Below are positions 62,256 to 64,000 of a stretch of 64,000 nt of DNA, one piece after another. A program made the translations under genes and the position numbers. Below the pieces are notes generated by a model. It had not been told where the DNA came from, did not search any database, and saw nothing but the letters and a program-made list of their open reading frames with translations. The number at the start of each line of letters is the position of its first letter. Within the stretch, counting starts at the first letter, position 1. Source of the DNA: Micromonospora parathelypteridis (GTDB lineage: Bacteria > Actinomycetota > Actinomycetes > Mycobacteriales > Micromonosporaceae). The stretch is from assembly GCF_014201145.1 (NCBI RefSeq), contig NZ_JACHDP010000001.1, positions 372,001 through 436,000 of the forward strand. The letters are read 5' to 3'.

Positions 62256-64000
62256 TCAGCGCGGCTGGGCCGCCGAGCCGGCGACGGGGTGGAAGCTGGA
62301 CCGGCCCGAACCCACCTGGAAGACGGCGCGGCCGTCCTCGATCCCGACAAAGGTGGCCTTGCTCGGACCGGCGGCCCGATAGGACTTTCCGGGGATGACC
62401 GGCAGCGCGACCCGGGCGGTGACGTTGACCGGCACGTCCAGGTCGACGCGGAGGCCGGCCCCGGTGCGCCGCCAATCCAGGCGGACCGCCCCGCGCTGCG
62501 TCGGTACCGTGCCGCTGGCCCGTTCGAGCCCGACCGCGGGCGGGACGATGTCGACCACGGCGGCGCCCGGGCTGGCGGTACGGACGCCGAGCAGGGTCTC
62601 CTGCACGTCGACCACGGCCTGCGCTCCCCAGCCGTGCGACTGGCTGAAGTTGCTGCCGGGGTCGAGGGTCCAGGCCTCCCAGGTGAAGGTGCCGCCCTGG
62701 GCGAGGATGTTCGCCCAGCCCAAGTCGTCCGGGTTGGTAAGCAGCCGCAGCACCGCGTCTGGCCGGTCGGCGTCGGCGAGCGCCCGCAGCAGCCAGTGGG
62801 CCGTCATCGGACCCTGCTTCATGCCCATCGACGCGATGCGATCCGCCAGCGCGGGCAGGTCGCCCCGTGGTGCCAGCCCGTGGGCGATGGCGTACGACGT
62901 GGCGTGCTGCCCGGCATGGCCACTGCGCTCGCCGGTGGCTGACAGGCCGTCGACGTAGCTGCCGTCGGCGGCGCGCAGCGACGCGTTGACCGCGTCGGTG
63001 AGGTCCCCGGCCCGCCCGTCGTACGCGGTCACCTCGTCGGCGGGTCGGCCAAGGGCCTCGGCCATCCGAGCGGTGGTCCGCAGCACGTCGACGCCTTGGG
63101 TGTTGATCGTGGTCCGGGCGGCGGTGGTCATGTCGTAGCCGAAGCGGCCGGGCTCGGGCCAGTCGACGATGCCGTAGCGGTAGCCACCGCTCCCGCCGGA
63201 CAGGTTGGTGACCAGGCCTGCGGTGGGGCCGGTGGCCGGGATATGGCGCAGCACGTACTCGGCGGTGTCGCGGATGGCCGGGTACGCCTCGGCCAGCAGC
63301 TCGCGGTCGCCGGTCTCGGTCCAGTACCGCCACACCCAGTCGACGAACATCAGCGAGTAGTCGGGGATGTCCCGCTTGCCGTCACCGTTGGGGTAGACGG
63401 CGTTGTACCGGCCACGGTCGGCCTCAGCGGTCCAGTAGCGGGTGGCCGAGCGGAGGAACTCGCGGATGGCCTGCTGGGTGGCGTCGCGCTCGCCGAAGGC
63501 GGCCATTGTGGCGTACGAGATGTTTGCGGCGTCGCCGAGGAACTGGCCCTTCTCCCGGGTGGGAGTGTCAACGAACGCCTCCTGGACGGAGTAGATCGCG
63601 GACCGCTTCATCATCGTCCACACCGAGTCGAGGGTCGCGTTCGAGCTGGTGAAGCTCGCCTCCCGGCCGGCCGGTGTGTCGGTGTGCACCACGACGGCGG
63701 AGACGTCGCGCGCCGAGATCTTCTCGCCGGCGCCGGGGATCTCCAGGTAGCGGAAGCCGAGGTGGGTGAAGGCCCGGAACTCCTGCGCCCCGTCCTTCTG
63801 CAGGTAGGGGAAGCTCATGGTGGTGCCCTGAGTTTCCAGGGTGGACGTGGCGACCCGGCCGGTGTCGGTCAGGGTGTAGCCGGCCCGCAGGTCGACCGCG
63901 CGCCCGGCCACGCCGGAGTCGAAGCGCACGACGGGACGGGCGGGGATGACTACCCCGAAGTCGGCGACCACCGTTCCGTCGGCGGCGGTGCGCAGCGCGA
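62256..64000 (-). CDS. GH78 alpha-L-rhamnosidase, C-terminal part (5' end outside window)
   Basis: The frame runs from base 64000 without a stop and ends at 62256, giving about 580 residues of the usual 900-1100. A fragment of the beta-sandwich domain (RPVVRFDSGVAGRAVDL, FRAFTHLGFRYLEI) precedes the (alpha/alpha)6 catalytic domain: LDSVWTMMKRSAIYSVQEAFVDTPTREKGQFLGDA, YPNGDGKRDIPDYSLMFVDWVWRYW (general-acid region), YGIVDWPEPG, and the tail FTWEAWTLDPGSNFSQSHGWGAQ with WE and HGWG family motifs. It hydrolyses terminal alpha-L-rhamnose from plant polysaccharides or glycosides. Signal peptide status cannot be seen. No regulator adjoins it in the window. Confidence 0.88.
   Translation of the reverse strand, partial: ALRTAADGTVVADFGVVIPARPVVRFDSGVAGRAVDLRAGYTLTDTGRVATSTLETQGTTMSFPYLQKDGAQEFRAFTHLGFRYLEIPGAGEKISARDVSAVVVHTDTPAGREASFTSSNATLDSVWTMMKRSAIYSVQEAFVDTPTREKGQFLGDAANISYATMAAFGERDATQQAIREFLRSATRYWTAEADRGRYNAVYPNGDGKRDIPDYSLMFVDWVWRYWTETGDRELLAEAYPAIRDTAEYVLRHIPATGPTAGLVTNLSGGSGGYRYGIVDWPEPGRFGYDMTTAARTTINTQGVDVLRTTARMAEALGRPADEVTAYDGRAGDLTDAVNASLRAADGSYVDGLSATGERSGHAGQHATSYAIAHGLAPRGDLPALADRIASMGMKQGPMTAHWLLRALADADRPDAVLRLLTNPDDLGWANILAQGGTFTWEAWTLDPGSNFSQSHGWGAQAVVDVQETLLGVRTASPGAAVVDIVPPAVGLERASGTVPTQRGAVRLDWRRTGAGLRVDLDVPVNVTARVALPVIPGKSYRAAGPSKATFVGIEDGRAVFQVGSGRSSFHPVAGSAAQPR

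Overview
The window looks like the chromosome of a high-GC actinomycete, most likely of the family Micromonosporaceae. This is inferred from GC-rich third codon positions, frequent GTG starts, Tat and lipobox signals, form I CO dehydrogenase genes, a WXG/EspC-type toxin operon, and the overall mix of regulators and secreted hydrolases. There are no rRNA, canonical tRNA, CRISPR or integrase genes. The only mobile DNA seen is a decayed IS5-type transposase fragment.

Layout. 1-2317 (minus): the 5' part of a formate dehydrogenase alpha subunit with an in-frame UGA and a bacterial SECIS hairpin, then a PrsW-type membrane protease. 2879-8447 (plus): three coupled genes for a 330-triplet, almost proline-free collagen-like exported protein, a TPR lipoprotein, and a glycosyltransferase-methyltransferase fusion. 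8458-8876: an ASCH gene with a one-base frameshift. 8987-19090: an aerobic CO dehydrogenase locus (XdhC-type protein on minus; coxM, coxS, coxL, XdhC-YHS fusion, MobA-like protein, coxD, coxG, coxE on plus; convergent LysR regulator), with a perfect 19-bp inverted repeat in the divergent promoter. 19279-21377: three tandem tRNA-like Y RNAs plus a minimal Y-stem hairpin upstream of a bacterial Ro60 (TROVE) gene.

21440-31551 is ordinary chromosome: an XRE regulator, DUF1330, an LppX-like lipoprotein, LysR with MFS, a small lipoprotein, a VOC protein, and a run of two membrane proteins, histidine kinase and response regulator, followed by a two-headed TrmB/LuxR-type regulator. 31603-35469 is a large secreted subtilase. 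35640-44467 is a GntR-centred unit: a DUF1275 protein, a GntR-FCD regulator, and a six-gene operon of peptide ABC transporter plus gamma-glutamyltransferase. The two promoter regions share the nonamer TGTATACGA, which suggests one regulon for gamma-glutamyl peptide or glutathione use.

44603-50397 carries a Tat-exported PhoD phosphatase and a Tat-exported GH2 glycosidase with two discoidin domains nested in its fold, preceded by two LacI-type operators. 50805-52739 is an NhaA antiporter fused to a DsbA-like domain. 52910-61122 looks like a conflict/defence segment: a four-gene WXG/EspC/toxin/immunity operon (DUF6883-like toxin, DUF4926-like immunity protein) convergent with a 2005-residue DUF4011 helicase-nuclease protein. 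61242-64000 holds an unknown gene, the IS5 remnant, and the C-terminal part of a GH78 alpha-L-rhamnosidase cut by the window edge.

The loci most worth attention are the collagen/glycosyltransferase operon, the Ro-Y RNA array, the selenocysteine formate dehydrogenase and the toxin/helicase segment.
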